A stretch of 64,000 bases of DNA from Bacillota bacterium (GTDB lineage Bacteria; Bacillota; Clostridia; Acetivibrionales; DTU013). Below the pieces are notes generated by a model, which worked only from the letters and a program-made list of their open reading frames with translations, did not search any database and was not told the DNA's origin. The position numbers were made by a program, and so were the translations under genes. Positions 62,564 to 64,000 of the stretch are shown here, one piece after another. The DNA is taken from the NCBI GenBank assembly GCA_023411575.1, contig JAEYOP010000049.1:8353-72352 (forward strand), in the 5' to 3' direction. The stretch's first letter is position 1. Each line of letters begins with the position of its first letter.

Positions 62564-63850
62564 TCAGCGGTAGTAGAGCTTTGCGGCGTCGTCCAGGACC
62601 TGCCCCGCGGTTTTCTTGCCCGTCACGACGGAGGAAAGGCCGTGCCATATGGAGCCGAATACCTCCTGGCCCAATACGTCGCCGACCGCGCCGTTGATGG
62701 AGGAAGCCCTGTTCATCAGGTCCAGGCAGCTTTGATCCAGAGGTGTCTTGGCTTTGATTTCACAATTGATCAGGGGCACTCCGGCCACCTCGACAAATTT
62801 AGCCACGACCTTGGGCTGGGTCATATACTTGATGAAGGTCAGGCCGGCTCCGTTCTTTTCCTTGTTCAGATCGCCGGTCAGGTACCAGCCTGTGCCGGCC
62901 CCGCCGATGATCTCCGTCGAATCGGCCTGCCCGCCGGGGACGGCCGGGAGCGGTATGACGACGGTATTTTCGTAATCCTTGATATATCCCCTGGACCAGG
63001 AGCCGGAAATAAACATTGCCGCCTTTTTGTCCGCGAACAGCTCCGCGCAGGTTCCCTGCCGGATGGTCAGCGCGTCCTGCGTAAAGGCCTTTTCCTCATA
63101 GAGCTTTTTGATCAACTCCAGGGCCTTGGACCAGCTCGGGTCGAAAAGATTGGAATGGCCGGTTTTGCCGCCTGCGGCCAGGAGAAAGGTTTCGATGATG
63201 TAATGGGGTTCGTCCGAAAAGGCGCACGCAATGGGGGCTATGCCATGGGACCGCAGAACGGGGATGGACTTTAGAATGTCCTCGTAGGTTTTGGGAATTT
63301 CGAGGCCGCATTGTTCAAAGACGTCCCGGTTGACCCACATGCCTTCAAAAAAGCCCAGAAAGGGGAGCGCATACAGCTTCCCTTTGTATTTGCAGGTTTC
63401 CAGCATATCCGGCTTGAAGTTGGCCGCCCACGCCGGATCGGCCGCCAGTTCCTCTTCCCAGCCGATCACCTTTCCGGAATCCACGAGGGGTTTTCCGAGT
63501 ACGCCGTTGAAGCCGTAGGTCACATCCGGTTCGTTCCCGGAAGCAAAATCGGTGTTGATCTTGATTTTGAACGCATCCCCGCTGGCGCCGGTCGCTTCGT
63601 CAATGACCTTGATTTCCGGATGCTCCGCCGCGAAATCCTTCAGGACCTGCTGCCATACGTACCGGTAGGCGTCTTCTCCGGTGAAGGTGGTGGCCACGCG
63701 GATGGAACGGATGCTCTCGCCGCGGTCAGCCGCGGTGGAGGCAAGCGAAGCCTGAGGATCATTCCAGCCGCTTTTTCCGCAGCCGGACAATCCGGTTACA
63801 AGCAAGGAAAGCACCAAAATGCCGGTGGCAAGCAAGGGCGCCTTTTTCAT
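62564..63850 (-). CDS. Solute-binding lipoprotein 6
   Basis: This 428-aa receptor has a lipoprotein signal (GLSGC, lipidated Cys24) followed by an Asp/Ala-rich linker. The MalE/UgpB-type domain begins near IRSIRVATTFTGEDAYRYVW. Later segments are FEGMWVNRDVFEQCGLEIPKTY, KAAMFISGSWSRGYIKDYE and GGAGTGWYLTGD. No permease genes accompany it in this window; on the minus strand only the AraC gene lies downstream, and its permeases may lie beyond the right edge or be shared. The hairpin element begins 22 bp upstream of its start, inside its promoter region. Confidence 0.92.
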   Translation of the reverse strand: MKKAPLLATGILVLSLLVTGLSGCGKSGWNDPQASLASTAADRGESIRSIRVATTFTGEDAYRYVWQQVLKDFAAEHPEIKVIDEATGASGDAFKIKINTDFASGNEPDVTYGFNGVLGKPLVDSGKVIGWEEELAADPAWAANFKPDMLETCKYKGKLYALPFLGFFEGMWVNRDVFEQCGLEIPKTYEDILKSIPVLRSHGIAPIACAFSDEPHYIIETFLLAAGGKTGHSNLFDPSWSKALELIKKLYEEKAFTQDALTIRQGTCAELFADKKAAMFISGSWSRGYIKDYENTVVIPLPAVPGGQADSTEIIGGAGTGWYLTGDLNKEKNGAGLTFIKYMTQPKVVAKFVEVAGVPLINCEIKAKTPLDQSCLDLMNRASSINGAVGDVLGQEVFGSIWHGLSSVVTGKKTAGQVLDDAAKLYYR

Positions 63851-63872
63851 CGCAGAAGCCTCCTGGAGGATT

Positions 63873-64000
63873 GAGGAATGACCGAATCATAAATTCCGGT
63901 TCTGGAGCGGTTATTTTCCGCCCTTACATCGTTGTCGTCAGTTGCAATAAAACAATTATTGCGCCTTCCTCCGCCTTGTAAGGACGAAAAATCCCTCGCT
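63873..64000. mobile_element. MITE-like hairpin element, second copy, cut by the window edge
   Basis: 128 bp match the copy at 18561-18688 with about four differences (two in the first eight bases, one A to C, one T to G). The right end is outside the window. It lies directly upstream of binding lipoprotein 6 and so may affect its promoter or 5' end. Confidence 0.75.

Overview
The window reads as chromosomal DNA of an anaerobic, plant-biomass-degrading Firmicute, probably class Clostridia. The reasons are consensus Shine-Dalgarno starts, LplB/YtcP-type sugar importers, YesM/YesN-type two-component pairs, many AraC regulators, and a corrinoid methyltransferase cluster. It is a dense hemicellulose and oligosaccharide island. 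None of the intact glycosidases has a signal peptide, so they should work in the cytoplasm on imported oligosaccharides.

Layout. 1-1013: two gene remnants fused at a junction near base 400 (a GH30 glycosidase piece and the tail of a small Cys-rich DUF6472-like protein), then two small genes on the minus strand. 1309-13125: a PfkB sugar kinase, ABC importer 1, a membrane-bound AraC sensor, a GH67 alpha-glucuronidase and an SGNH acetyl-esterase, together resembling an aldouronate (methylglucuronoxylan fragment) module. 13088-18415: an AraC regulator, two uroporphyrinogen-decarboxylase-fold methyltransferases, a PocR-AraC regulator and a corrinoid protein. 18561-19487: a 161-bp hairpin element and a Phd-antitoxin/Uma2-nuclease fusion. 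19593-26166: an AraC regulator with GH127, GH43-like and GH2 enzymes for arabinose- and galactose-containing side chains. 26229-43174: a membrane AraC sensor, an AraC regulator, ABC importer 2, a GH50-like enzyme, a mutarotase-like protein, ABC importer 3 and a kinase/regulator pair. 43370-53284: ABC importer 4, a second kinase/regulator pair, a GH31 alpha-xylosidase-like enzyme and an AraC regulator. 53405-63850: a GH51 arabinofuranosidase, an ArsR-type regulator, ABC importer 5, a GH36 alpha-galactosidase, an AraC regulator and a sixth binding lipoprotein. A second copy of the hairpin element runs off the right edge.

How it works together. Each block pairs an importer (two permeases plus a binding protein, never an ATPase, so a shared ATPase elsewhere is expected) with intracellular glycosidases and a local regulator. 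The most interesting context is the corrinoid methyl-transfer cluster directly beside the alpha-glucuronidase and esterase. GH67 enzymes release 4-O-methyl-glucuronic acid, so the cluster could remove that O-methyl group. This is an inference. Other notable features are three binding proteins that carry an N-terminal bacterial Ig-like domain and no lipobox, stem-loops between binding-protein and permease genes in all three operons that begin with the binding protein, several well-formed operator candidates, and the near-identical hairpin elements.
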